A stretch of 64,000 nt of DNA from Kordia sp965224175 (GCF_965224175.1 NZ_OZ245041.1:620001-684000); one strand, 5' to 3'. Counted from the stretch's first letter, positions 8,371 to 17,860 are shown. Notes: generated by a model from the letters alone, not told the origin. Program-made: numbers and translations.

Positions 8371-8736
8371 TTATTTGTTAAGAGCAGATTTTAAACTCCA
8401 TTTGTAGATTAAAATTCCTAATCTTCCTATTACAAATGAAAACAGCCCAAACGTGATGGTTAGTAAAGATCCTTTTAATTCTGCCGAAAAAAGATCTGGT
8501 CTTACTTCTCCAAGCACTTGAGCCATATTAAATAGTTTTATAATTCCTAATATTGAACCCAAACATCCAATAACTAGTGATAATAAACTTGAATCTATAG
8601 CTAAGCCAATCATTTTTTTTGAATGTATTTCGTCTTTTGTTTTGCTTAAAAAAGCTTTTGTAATAAAGAATAATGACAGTAATAATAGTACTAAAATGAT
8701 ATACATCACTAGTCCGCCTTGATTTAATAATCCCAT
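8371..8736 (-). CDS. MotA/TolQ/ExbB-like proton-channel family protein
   Basis: A 121-residue integral membrane protein with three hydrophobic helices: residues 9-30, 45-70 and 90-112. The helix-2 region LVIGCLGSILGIIKLF and the following segment with GSLLTITFGLFSFVIG resemble the channel-forming helices of ExbB/TolQ. It is shorter than classical ExbB (about 220 residues), lacks the large cytoplasmic domain, and no ExbD/TolR partner is nearby. It may be a stand-alone member of unknown role. Confidence 0.65.
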   Translation of the reverse strand: MGLLNQGGLVMYIILVLLLLSLFFITKAFLSKTKDEIHSKKMIGLAIDSSLLSLVIGCLGSILGIIKLFNMAQVLGEVRPDLFSAELKGSLLTITFGLFSFVIGRLGILIYKWSLKSALNK

Positions 8737-8776
8737 TGTTAAGAAGTTTTAGAGTTTATAATTATTCAAACTTAAG

Positions 8777-8914
8777 ATGAAATTTGTTTCAAAAGTAAGT
8801 AATGCGACTAACAACCATTTTAAGAAGCGATTCAACAGAATTGTTAAAACTCGTGCTAAACCTGTTATTCGTCTTAAAAACAATATTAGAAACAAAAAAT
8901 GCGCTATTTTGTAG
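8777..8914 (+). CDS. Candidate 45-residue strongly basic small protein
   Basis: Read directly: ATG 8777, stop TAG 8912-8914. The product begins MKFVSKVSNATNNHFKKRFN, has about fourteen Lys/Arg and no Asp or Glu, and ends in a Lys/Arg/Asn-rich stretch. Its stop lies 15 bp before the GTG start of the LytS-type kinase, so it could be the first gene of that operon or just an open leader. The complete lack of acidic residues is unusual. It could be a basic peptide or a chance ORF; coding status is unproven. Confidence 0.35.
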   Translation: MKFVSKVSNATNNHFKKRFNRIVKTRAKPVIRLKNNIRNKKCAIL

Positions 8915-8929
8915 CATTATTAGATAAAA

Positions 8930-9991
8930 GTGAAGATAAAACCGCACATAACAAAACCGTTGAAACGTACACTACGTCATATTTTGTTTTGGAGTTTCAT
9001 TTTGGTGTTCTTCACCTCTATTTTTGGCGTTGGTAATACTTTTGATATGAATGTTGTTTACTTTTCTTTCTTTTTAATGCCTGTTACTATTGGCGCTACA
9101 TATGTTTCGATATACAAATTACTACCTGATTATTTAATTACAAAACGGTATTTTTTATTCGGATTGTATAGTTTTTACATGTTAATCATTTTAGTTTTTG
9201 GAGCTATTTTTTCAATCTTTTTTGCCTTGGCATTTTTAACCAATTTTAAATTTGAAAAAATGACTGTTTTAAGTAAAAGCAGTATTTTTATAATTACTAG
9301 TATTTGTTTAGTTGTAATTGTTGTTAGTGCTTTTAAGTTATTGAAATTAAATCTAAAACAATCAACGAATAACGCTAAGTTAGAAGCAAAAATATTAGAA
9401 GCACAACTAAAATTAAAGGAACAAGAACTGAGGTATCTTAAAATGCAAATCCATCCGCATTTTTTATTTAACACCTTAAATACAATGTACGGTTTAGCAC
9501 TTAAAAAAGCAGAACAAGCGCCAGACATGATATTGAAACTCTCTAATTTATTAGATTATTTATTATATCAAACCGAAAAACCTTTAGTCTTAATTACCGA
9601 AGAGATAGCGCATATTAAAGATTATATTGATTTAGAAAAAATGCGTTTTAACAATACTTTGGAAGTCACAATGAATGAGCAACTTGCATCAAAACATACA
9701 ACCATTGCTCCTATGTTATTACTTCCATTTATAGAAAACAGCTTCAAACATGGTAGTATTAAAAATGGTGTTTTAAAGATTGATATTCAGATTATTACAG
9801 ATTTTGAAAAGGTATACTTTAGAATAAAGAATTCTAATTCTCAAAACACATCATCTCAACATGGTATTGGATTAGAAAATATTAAGAAGCGATTAGAATT
9901 ATTGTATCCAAATAAACATGAACTATCTATAACTGAAAATAAAAACGACTTTGAAGTATCTTTAAAATTAAAAACAACACAAAATGCCTAA
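8930..9991 (+). CDS. LytS-type sensor histidine kinase
   Basis: A 353-residue membrane kinase using a GTG start; no in-frame ATG precedes the first helix. Four transmembrane helices occupy about residues 18-36, 41-63, 75-103 and 117-138. A coiled coil follows (150-172), then the His_kinase motif QIHPHFLFN with phosphoacceptor His177, and an HATPase domain with PFIENSFKHG and GIGLENIKKRL. It overlaps the response regulator gene by 8 bp, so the two form a two-component pair. The signal is not identifiable from sequence. Confidence 0.94.
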   Translation: MKIKPHITKPLKRTLRHILFWSFILVFFTSIFGVGNTFDMNVVYFSFFLMPVTIGATYVSIYKLLPDYLITKRYFLFGLYSFYMLIILVFGAIFSIFFALAFLTNFKFEKMTVLSKSSIFIITSICLVVIVVSAFKLLKLNLKQSTNNAKLEAKILEAQLKLKEQELRYLKMQIHPHFLFNTLNTMYGLALKKAEQAPDMILKLSNLLDYLLYQTEKPLVLITEEIAHIKDYIDLEKMRFNNTLEVTMNEQLASKHTTIAPMLLLPFIENSFKHGSIKNGVLKIDIQIITDFEKVYFRIKNSNSQNTSSQHGIGLENIKKRLELLYPNKHELSITENKNDFEVSLKLKTTQNA

Positions 9992-10700
9992 TACTTCAAC
10001 TATTTCTTGTTTGATTATTGATGATGAATCTGTAGCTAGAGAAATTATAGCTACTCATTTGTCTAAACTTTATAATATTAATGTAGTTGCAAGTTGTAGT
10101 AACGCTTTAGAAGCGTTTAACTACATTAGTAATCAACAAATTGATTTGGTGTTTTTAGATATAAATATGCCAGAAATATCAGGAATTTCATTTGCAAAAT
10201 CTATTAATAGCGATATCAAAGTTATTTTCACAACCGCATACAGAGATTACGCTGTAGAAGGATTTGAACTTAAAGCTGTTGATTATTTATTAAAACCTAT
10301 TTCATTTGATAGATTAAAAAATGCATTGGATAGATATTATGATATCTACGGAAATGTAACGACTCCAAAACTATCTTTTGATGAGATTTCAGATTTTATG
10401 TTTGTACGATCAGAGCGTAAAATGATTAAAGTTGATTATAACTCAATTCTATACATTGAAAGTTATAGTGATTACCTTAAAATACATATAGAAAACCACA
10501 CAATAGTCACTAGAGAAACGATAAGTGCTATAGAGGCAAAACTACCAAAACAGTTTTTTTTGCGTATTCATCGCTCCTATATTATTTCTATACATTACAT
10601 TCAATCCTTTACAAACGAATATATTACAATTAATAAAGAAGCATTGCCAATTAGTAGATCTTATAAAAAAGATGTTTTAAAACAACTTGAGAAATTTTGA
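9984..10700 (+). CDS. LytTR-family response regulator
   Basis: A 238-residue regulator. The receiver domain spans residues 6-120 with acidic pocket DDE at 13-15, phosphoacceptor Asp59 in FLDINMPEISG and Lys in LKPISF. A LytTR DNA-binding domain spans about 135-235 with YIESYSDYLKIH and the FLRIHRSYIISI signature. It is translationally coupled to the upstream LytS-type kinase and is therefore its cognate regulator. Targets are unknown. Confidence 0.95.
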   Translation: MPNTSTISCLIIDDESVAREIIATHLSKLYNINVVASCSNALEAFNYISNQQIDLVFLDINMPEISGISFAKSINSDIKVIFTTAYRDYAVEGFELKAVDYLLKPISFDRLKNALDRYYDIYGNVTTPKLSFDEISDFMFVRSERKMIKVDYNSILYIESYSDYLKIHIENHTIVTRETISAIEAKLPKQFFLRIHRSYIISIHYIQSFTNEYITINKEALPISRSYKKDVLKQLEKF

Positions 10701-10721
10701 CTGGTATTCTTACTTCAGTGT

Positions 10722-11990
10722 TTAGCTTTTGTAAAATTCAGTAAATACTTTTATAATCGCATCATGATCTTTAACACCACACATTTCTCTAATACTATGC
10801 ATAGATAGCATTGGGTTTCCAACATCTATTGTTGGAATACCAATTTTAGCAGCAGTCATAGGTCCAATGGTAGATCCACAGCCAATATCGTTACGGCTAC
10901 AAAAATCTTGAAAAGGAATATTTGCCTTAGTACACCATTGCTTAAACTTTGCTATTGAAAAAGCATCGGTGGCATAACGCATATTAGCATTACTTTTTAT
11001 AACTGGTCCAGCACCAATTTGTGGTTTGTGATTGCTATCATGCTTATCAGAATAATTTGGATGTACAGCATGTGCCATATCAGCAGATATAAAGAATGAA
11101 CGCGCCATGGTTTGAAAATAGGTTTCTTCGTTTGATGAGATATGACGATGAATACGTTTTAAAGTAGCTTCTAAAAAGTTAGAATTAGCTCCATTTTGCG
11201 ATTCAGAACCGATTTCTTCATGCTGAAAATATACAGCCATTTGTATATTATCATTTTCAGAATCAGTTGTTTTTAAAGCTTCAAATGAAGCATGAACACT
11301 GGCCAAATTATCTAGTCTAGGCGCAAAAATAAACTCTTTATTAATACCTCCTAAACTCGATTTTTCAGCATCAAACAAAAATAAATCCCAGCTGAGTATC
11401 CTTCCAGAAAGTCCAATTTCTTTTTTAATCCAATCTTCAAATATTAAATCTTTATCGAGCCCAATAATAGGAAACATATGCATTTGAGGATTTGGTTTAA
11501 ATCCTTCCTTGTTTACTGCTCTATCTAAGTGTATTGCCAAACGAGGTATACGTAACCTCTTTTCAATTTTAATTATTTTTTGTTCTAATTGACCATTTTC
11601 ATTTTCAATAATTATTCGCCCACCAAAATAGAGGTCTTTATCAAACCAACTCGTTAATAATACGCCACCGTATATTTCAATATTTAATAATTGATAGCCT
11701 TCCTTTGTTGAAATAGGATTATTTTTTATTCTTAGACATGGTGAATCTGTATGCGCTCCAATAATTGAATATGCATAGTCACTTGTCCATTTCTTAGGTG
11801 TTTTGAATATAATAATTGATCCTTCGGCTCTTGTTACAAAATACTTTCCTTCTTCTTCTAACGACCAATTGGCTTCTTCTTTTAATTCTGTATAATTTTG
11901 TTTAAATAATTCATTTTTTAAATTTTCTACAGCATGGAATGAAGTTGAACTTTGATCAATAAATTCTAAAAGATTCTGAGAATAAGACAT
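10722..11990 (-). CDS. apeB: M18 family aspartyl aminopeptidase
   Basis: A 422-residue cytosolic di-zinc aminopeptidase that removes N-terminal acidic or neutral residues from peptides. All expected ligands are visible: His80 and Asp82 in GAHTDSP, Asp227 in APRLDNLAS, the catalytic pair Glu258-Glu259 in QHEEIGS, Asp304 in ISADMAH and His398 in SMHSIREMCG. The length matches the family. It is a housekeeping peptidase, convergent with the LytTR gene, and stands alone with no obvious operon partner. Confidence 0.95.
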   Translation of the reverse strand: MSYSQNLLEFIDQSSTSFHAVENLKNELFKQNYTELKEEANWSLEEEGKYFVTRAEGSIIIFKTPKKWTSDYAYSIIGAHTDSPCLRIKNNPISTKEGYQLLNIEIYGGVLLTSWFDKDLYFGGRIIIENENGQLEQKIIKIEKRLRIPRLAIHLDRAVNKEGFKPNPQMHMFPIIGLDKDLIFEDWIKKEIGLSGRILSWDLFLFDAEKSSLGGINKEFIFAPRLDNLASVHASFEALKTTDSENDNIQMAVYFQHEEIGSESQNGANSNFLEATLKRIHRHISSNEETYFQTMARSFFISADMAHAVHPNYSDKHDSNHKPQIGAGPVIKSNANMRYATDAFSIAKFKQWCTKANIPFQDFCSRNDIGCGSTIGPMTAAKIGIPTIDVGNPMLSMHSIREMCGVKDHDAIIKVFTEFYKS

Positions 11991-12129
11991 TTAACGTATT
12001 TTGTTTAAATATTAGATAAAACACCAAGTTACTTAAATTCTCTTTTATAGTCTATTCATAATCAAAATTATATTCAACTCCATTTGTTTACTAAATAGAC
12101 AGTTCCTATCTCTAATAATTTAAACCAAC

Positions 12130-14430
12130 TTAATTATTGAATATATAGTTTAATAGCAGGTCATTGTTACCTATTATGTCATCTAATTTTGTTATTATTT
12201 TTTTATCAGGAATTATCCCTTTAGTTAAGTCTAAATCCGGAACATTTACAGATTCTCTTTCTGTACCTAATTGTAAAGTTAATTTTGTGTTTTTTAAAGG
12301 CTTTACTACTCTACCTGGATGTGTACTATAAGTTCCTCCTGATTCTTCTCCTATTATAGTAGCTAATTTATTATGTTTTATAACGGCTAGCATTTGTGCG
12401 GTTGCTGATGCAGAACGACCATTTGTTAGTATATATATCTTAAGATCACTACTATTATGTGTTGTTTTGGGTTTTATAGTTATGGGTCTATTTCGTCTTT
12501 TATTTAAATCATTATCTTCATAATAATTAATTTCTTTATCAATAATATATGATAGTATATGTTTGGCACATGCTGGATTTCCACCTCTATTTCCTCTTAA
12601 ATCAAATGCCAATTTAGATATGTTTTCATCCTTTATTTTTTTCATATAGCTATCTATTTTTTCCTTAAAAAAATCGATGTTCTCTTTACCTTTTGGGAAA
12701 TAACTGAAATTTTTAATCTTGATGATAGCCGTTTTCTGTTCTTTTTTAATCGTTAAGCTTAATCTTGGGGTATTATTTAGTGCTACTTTATAATTGGGAG
12801 CTGGTTCATCAATAAGAAATGATGTAGTAATTATTTTGTTAGAATTGTGAGGCTTAAATTTGATTATATATTCTGGATGAAACCCATAATAACTATGATA
12901 GTAATATAAAAAGTTGACATTCAAATCTCCTCTATAAAAACTTTGATTAAAAGCATCTGCAGAAATTGTTGTTTTTAAAGTATTGTATATTTTTTTTGCT
13001 GATATTCCGTTAATTTCTACTATTTCAGAACCAACTGTCATTTCTGTATTTTCAACACAGTTATTAACGGCATACATTTTATCTTCTTCAAACCAAACTA
13101 GTATTGGCAACCAATATTTATACGGTGTTCTGAAGAATCGATTATCAACTAAACGTGTATGTAAACAGCCTAAACTTGCTACGATTGGTGAAACTATTTG
13201 ATAAAACTCTTTGATTGTCATTGAATCTTTGAGCTTATCTCTTTGTGCGTTTACTAAATTGTCATAAGATACTTTTTCTATAAATTCAAATGGTGAAGGA
13301 TGTTGTTTTAATGTTTCAATTAATTGATTAAAATCTTCTACCAATTTCTCTTTGCTAATCTTTATATTTTTCTTTTCAAGGATAGAATCATTAGCAATAG
13401 TTGTAGGTTCTGTATGATAGAATTCTGTTTTTAATAGCGCTATTGGATTCTCTTGATTGTAAATATATTTTACAAGTGTAACGCCTCTTCTCGTTAGTAT
13501 TTTGTTATTTATATCATAATTACTACGTTCAATTAAATTACCACTACGATCAAACTTATATTTTGAATACGCACTGTTACTCCTTTTATCAACTTTAAAA
13601 TTTCCATCTAGATCAATTGTCGCATATTTTAAGCAATTTCCACTATCATCATACGTCACAAATCCACCAGCTGTTCCTAAAAATGAACCGATAACAGGTT
13701 TGTTTTCTGCATTATAAAATTTGAAACTCACTAAATTATGATACTCATCATAAACTGCTTTATCTGTAGCTATTCCTGATTCATCATTTATCAACTTTAG
13801 TTTTTCATCAACATTATTCATGGACAATAAGATTCCATTATCATTGAATTTGTACAATACATTATAAAATTTATAATAAGGACGCATAGATACATTGATA
13901 CCACCGATATTTCTTCTTGTTTCTAGTATAGATTTATTATCTATATGTTTCCATTTGTATTGAAATATTCCCCAACTATTATTTATTGGTTCATCATTTT
14001 TATCATAAAATTTTAAGCTTATTCTTTTTCCTTTTTTATCATACGAATACACTTCTTTATAAACTCCCATTCCATTGGTAGTAGCTTTGTTCTCTACATC
14101 ATAAAATGTTCTTATTTCTAAATTAGTTTTGTATTCAATTTTCGTTTTAGAAGCTAAAGCTCTTTTCCCATCAAGAATACCACTTCTATTCAGTTCGATA
14201 AGATTATCTTTGTATAAATATTCAATAAGAATTAGCCTATTAGAAACATCATAATCTAATTTGAAGTGATTGGTGTTTTTACTTTCGTTTTTGGTTAATT
14301 GTATCCTTCCTTCTGTTTTTGAATATGGTGTTTCTCGAAATATTAAATGCTTATAATACTTACTTGTGACTGATTGAGCCATTAATTGCGACACAAAAAA
14401 TAAAGAGATAATAATTGCTATTTGTTTCAT
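12130..14430 (-). CDS. Secreted S41 family (tail-specific type) serine peptidase
   Basis: A 766-residue exported protein with a signal peptide (residues 1-18, ending LMAQ). Residues 60-330 hold repeated Tyr/Asp/Asn/Gly-rich strands (YDxxGN-like) of the kind that form beta-propeller or WG-type folds. Residues 345-740 form the S41 peptidase domain, with FDLRGNRGGNP near 620 and the nucleophile region NGRSASATA at about 670-678. A PDZ-like segment precedes it. The promoter has a TATATTTG box and two tandem BlaI-type operators, so regulation by a BlaI/M56 system is likely. Confidence 0.88.
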   Translation of the reverse strand: MKQIAIIISLFFVSQLMAQSVTSKYYKHLIFRETPYSKTEGRIQLTKNESKNTNHFKLDYDVSNRLILIEYLYKDNLIELNRSGILDGKRALASKTKIEYKTNLEIRTFYDVENKATTNGMGVYKEVYSYDKKGKRISLKFYDKNDEPINNSWGIFQYKWKHIDNKSILETRRNIGGINVSMRPYYKFYNVLYKFNDNGILLSMNNVDEKLKLINDESGIATDKAVYDEYHNLVSFKFYNAENKPVIGSFLGTAGGFVTYDDSGNCLKYATIDLDGNFKVDKRSNSAYSKYKFDRSGNLIERSNYDINNKILTRRGVTLVKYIYNQENPIALLKTEFYHTEPTTIANDSILEKKNIKISKEKLVEDFNQLIETLKQHPSPFEFIEKVSYDNLVNAQRDKLKDSMTIKEFYQIVSPIVASLGCLHTRLVDNRFFRTPYKYWLPILVWFEEDKMYAVNNCVENTEMTVGSEIVEINGISAKKIYNTLKTTISADAFNQSFYRGDLNVNFLYYYHSYYGFHPEYIIKFKPHNSNKIITTSFLIDEPAPNYKVALNNTPRLSLTIKKEQKTAIIKIKNFSYFPKGKENIDFFKEKIDSYMKKIKDENISKLAFDLRGNRGGNPACAKHILSYIIDKEINYYEDNDLNKRRNRPITIKPKTTHNSSDLKIYILTNGRSASATAQMLAVIKHNKLATIIGEESGGTYSTHPGRVVKPLKNTKLTLQLGTERESVNVPDLDLTKGIIPDKKIITKLDDIIGNNDLLLNYIFNN

Positions 14431-14447
14431 AAAAAATCAGTTTGAAA

Positions 14448-14487
14448 CAAATATAACTAAATATTTAGTTATAACTAATTTTTTAGT
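14448..14487 (-). promoter_or_regulatory. Promoter of the S41 peptidase with two tandem BlaI-type operators
   Basis: On the reverse strand, TATATTTG (14455-14448) matches the Bacteroidota -7 consensus TAnnTTTG and lies 17 bp before the ATG. Immediately upstream are two ACTA-N6-TAGT dyads, 14456-14469 and 14474-14487, 18 bp apart. The first is the core of a 22-bp perfect palindrome (14452-14473). The same dyad occurs twice upstream of the blaI gene in this window. Operator function is inferred from this match and from the similar MecI/BlaI site. Confidence 0.7.
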
Positions 14488-14560
14488 TTAAAACTGAAGT
14501 GATTTAATAATAGCTTTATTTTTAATAATTTAGGTGTATGTAGTTATAATTCTTGATTAA

Positions 14561-16552
14561 TTAGATTTTATCTTTAACAAATGCAGGTATAATGATTTTA
14601 GAAATCTGAGTCATGAGTTTATCTTCTCCATCATGACCAGAAATTACAATGGTTAAATCAAGTTCTTCGATTACTATTACACGTTGTTCGCCACCGCCCC
14701 AAGCAAATCTGACATCATAATTTTTATTATTTACCTTTACGAGTGTTTGATACCAAAAATAGCCGTAACGATAGTCTTTGGGCATCCAATCCTGAGTTGG
14801 TTTCACAATGCCACTAGTAGCTTTAGCAAGATAAGCAGCAGAAATAAGCTGTTCGCCGTTTAATTTTCCGTTGTTGAGAACCAAATTACCCAATTTGATC
14901 ATGTCGCGAGACATTATATTTACACGCCATCCTGCTTCTGGTAAACCACTGATATGAGTCGACCATTTATAATTTGTGATTCCGAGTTTGTCTAACAGTT
15001 CAGTTTTAATGAAATTTTCTGCAGTTCCAGGGACAACAGCATCAATAACCGTCATCACTAACATAGGGTTGAAATTACCATACAAATACGTTTGAGACTC
15101 GTTGGTTATAGGAGCACTTTGTTCAAGTAATGTTTGTACTAGTCCTTGACCTTTTAATCGAACAGAATCTTTCTCAAATTCTTTCCATTTCTCTCTATCT
15201 ATAGTCAATCCTCCATGCATAGTCAATGCTTTATGAAGTGTGATGTTTTCAGCACCTTTTGTCATTTTTTTAGGATTAACATCTTTTAGAAAGCTAATTA
15301 AAGGTTTATCTAGGTCTTCCATGGATAAATACCCCATTTGAATGGCTCTTCCTAAAACCAAACTTGTATACGCTTTTACTGCTGATGCTTGTCCATGTGG
15401 CAAGTTGATACGCCCTTTTTTATAATAAGATTCGAAAACCAATTTGTTTTTGTGCGAAATGAGTAAGGCATCATAGTTCCCATGTTTTCCATCAAAAACC
15501 TCTTGAGAAAGCTTTAGAATTGCCTTTTGGTCACTGTTACTTACCGATAATGTATCAACTAATATTCCGTCTTTTCTATCTTCTGGTGTTGTACTGACAA
15601 ATGCATTGTTAAGATGCGGAATATCCCAGAATGAAATTTCATCGTTATAACTTGAAACATGATTCATTATGGATGACAACCAAGCGACACTTCGAACTGC
15701 TGTCATAGGAAATGCCGTTTGATGTTCACCTTTAATCACTTCTCTTAGTACAGATAAACCGTCATCTCTTCTATTTTTTAATACACTCACAAATTCCTCG
15801 ATAGGTTTAACCATGTCTTTTTCTAATGAACCATATGAAATAAAAACATTTGCTTTGAGACTACTTTTTTTATTTGACGCCTTGTAAGGTCCGAATTTTG
15901 TATTAAGTTCAGTTAGATACGAAACTTCATTTTTGATCGATGGACTGCCAAGAATGTAATTGTGAAAGGTATCCGGTTTAGTCAATAATATATAAGCGCC
16001 AAATTCACCACCCATTGAATATCCAAAATACGTACGACTGTTTGGATCGGTTCGATAGGTCTTCTCAACATAGGTAATTACATCATCGCGAATAAAATCT
16101 AAATGTTTAGCTCCTTGCCCAAATTGGTATTTTGCTTGGGCTTTAGGGTTATTTAATTTACGAAAGCTGTAATCTCTGAATCGACTTACATGCGCTCCTA
16201 CTTCTTTTTTTAGGTCTTCATTAATGTCCAATTGATGAGAAATTCCAACTAGAATAACATCTTCAAGGATAAATTCTTGGCAGGAAGATAGTATTTCAAG
16301 ATGCCACTTAGCATCTGTATAATAAAGGACAGGATAGGTTTTATGTGTATTCTCTGCATAATCTTCTGGCAGTTCTATGTACAGTTCATAGTTTCGCTCT
16401 GTCTTCGTGTCTTTTATGGGGATCACTCGAATTTGTGGCAATTCTAGGGAAGATCCTTCTTTATCAGACATGAATTCTTTCACACTATTTTCCTGAGCAA
16501 AAGCTGTATTTGAAAAAATAGTGATTAATAGTAATAATTTAATTACTCTCAT
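14561..16552 (-). CDS. Secreted esterase / beta-lactamase-fold fusion hydrolase
   Basis: A 663-residue two-domain protein. After a signal peptide (1-19) an alpha/beta-hydrolase of the esterase-D/IroE type spans about 40-300, with nucleophile Ser179 in GYSMGG and probable His277 in GEHQTAFP. A serine beta-lactamase/DD-peptidase-like domain spans about 340-655, with SxxK as S390-A-V-K393, the YxN motif Y491-G-N493 and a C-terminal WGGGEQ corresponding to the KTG box. Both active sites look intact. It is 63 bp downstream of another beta-lactamase-fold gene, probably in one operon. Substrates are unknown. Confidence 0.9.
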   Translation of the reverse strand: MRVIKLLLLITIFSNTAFAQENSVKEFMSDKEGSSLELPQIRVIPIKDTKTERNYELYIELPEDYAENTHKTYPVLYYTDAKWHLEILSSCQEFILEDVILVGISHQLDINEDLKKEVGAHVSRFRDYSFRKLNNPKAQAKYQFGQGAKHLDFIRDDVITYVEKTYRTDPNSRTYFGYSMGGEFGAYILLTKPDTFHNYILGSPSIKNEVSYLTELNTKFGPYKASNKKSSLKANVFISYGSLEKDMVKPIEEFVSVLKNRRDDGLSVLREVIKGEHQTAFPMTAVRSVAWLSSIMNHVSSYNDEISFWDIPHLNNAFVSTTPEDRKDGILVDTLSVSNSDQKAILKLSQEVFDGKHGNYDALLISHKNKLVFESYYKKGRINLPHGQASAVKAYTSLVLGRAIQMGYLSMEDLDKPLISFLKDVNPKKMTKGAENITLHKALTMHGGLTIDREKWKEFEKDSVRLKGQGLVQTLLEQSAPITNESQTYLYGNFNPMLVMTVIDAVVPGTAENFIKTELLDKLGITNYKWSTHISGLPEAGWRVNIMSRDMIKLGNLVLNNGKLNGEQLISAAYLAKATSGIVKPTQDWMPKDYRYGYFWYQTLVKVNNKNYDVRFAWGGGEQRVIVIEELDLTIVISGHDGEDKLMTQISKIIIPAFVKDKI

Positions 16553-16615
16553 AGTTGTCTTCTTATTTAAGTTGTAGATGTTAGTATATAATTTGCCTTT
16601 GCTTTACAGATCATT

Positions 16616-17860
16616 TTATTTAAGATCAAACAATCCAGATTTAGAAAGTTGTCTCGATATAATATTAAGTTGATTCCTTTCGCGATCAATATTGGCAGTT
16701 CCGAAATAGGCAATAACCAAATCCCTAGAAGGTGATATATAAAGTCCTTGCCCTCCATGTGCTCCTTTATATAAATCGCCATCATCATAAACGGCTCCCC
16801 ATTGATAACTGCTACATATGGTATCTCCAGTTTGTCGCGACTTTACTTTAAGATTTTTATTGACATCTCGAATTTTAAATAAATGTGCATCAGAAATTAA
16901 TGGATTGGTGCTCTTTCTACCGCTAGGCGTAAAAGCAAGACCAAATCTGGCAAGGTCTCTAAGTGTTGTTGACATGCCATCAGTATATGAAATCGACGTT
17001 CCGTTAGTATTGAACGCTAAAAGAGCGCTATGTTCAGCTCCTATTTTTTTCCAAATTTCCTGTTCTACAAAATCACGAAAGGTAAGCCCACTAACCTTTT
17101 CAACTAGCAATGTTAATAGCATAGCATCTGCATTACTAAATTGGTATTTTGCTCCGGAAGGTCTACTAGATTTTGCAAGAACTAAATCTTTAATTGGGTC
17201 AAAGCTTGCTTCATAGGTCTCCAATGGAGCACGATCAATACCAGAACTCATGGAAAGAATATCGATTACTGGAACACCGTCCCAACCTGAACCTTTAAGG
17301 TCATCAAAGTAATAATCAATAGGTTTACTAGTATCAATTAAACCTCTATCCTCCAAAATAGCTACTGAAGTACTTACAAAAACTTGGGTAATTAACATAT
17401 TAATATGTAAATCGGTTGGAAACATTCTTGGATACCCTTCAAAAACGATTTTACCTTTATGAATAATAATTAACCCATTAACTTCAACTTGCTGTACATA
17501 GTCGTTTAATGATAGTCCTCCACCCTTTTTTAAATCGGTTGAAGTAATAAAATATTTGACATCATCTCTTGGTGTCTCCTCAAGAATTTTTGGTGTATCA
17601 GCTCTCAATATACGTGAGTGTTTCTTTATCTCTGAGAAGTTTAAATAAAAGTATCGTTCCAAATCGCCGTATTCGGTCCAATTGCCGCCATCATAAATGC
17701 GCTTATGGAATCCGTAGATCTCTTCTTTTGTAAATCCAGAATAATTATAGGTTTCATATTTTGGACTTATACTACTCAATGCATCAACATCTTTATTGGA
17801 TTCGTTTTTACAGGATAGAAAAAGAATGATGATTAAGAAGACTGTGATATTATGTTTCAT
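16616..17860 (-). CDS. Lipoprotein of the beta-lactamase-fold serine hydrolase family, catalytic motif lost
   Basis: A 414-residue lipoprotein (lipobox LFLSC, Cys17). The fold is that of class C beta-lactamase-like serine hydrolases: DILSMSSGIDR near 200, a NADAMLLTLLVEKVSG helix and HGGQG near 368. At the place of the nucleophile motif SxxK, aligned by the following helix VSTSVAILEDRGLID, the sequence reads L156-I-T-Q159, and the YxN motif is F241-S-N243. Serine, lysine and tyrosine would all be absent, which suggests a non-catalytic binding or sensing protein. It lies upstream of the intact fusion hydrolase. Confidence 0.85.
   Translation of the reverse strand: MKHNITVFLIIILFLSCKNESNKDVDALSSISPKYETYNYSGFTKEEIYGFHKRIYDGGNWTEYGDLERYFYLNFSEIKKHSRILRADTPKILEETPRDDVKYFITSTDLKKGGGLSLNDYVQQVEVNGLIIIHKGKIVFEGYPRMFPTDLHINMLITQVFVSTSVAILEDRGLIDTSKPIDYYFDDLKGSGWDGVPVIDILSMSSGIDRAPLETYEASFDPIKDLVLAKSSRPSGAKYQFSNADAMLLTLLVEKVSGLTFRDFVEQEIWKKIGAEHSALLAFNTNGTSISYTDGMSTTLRDLARFGLAFTPSGRKSTNPLISDAHLFKIRDVNKNLKVKSRQTGDTICSSYQWGAVYDDGDLYKGAHGGQGLYISPSRDLVIAYFGTANIDRERNQLNIISRQLSKSGLFDLK

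Noticed and set aside
16567..16788. 73-codon ORF overlapping the serine hydrolase gene
   Set aside because: It overlaps the well-supported 414-residue lipoprotein gene in another frame and shows no family pattern.
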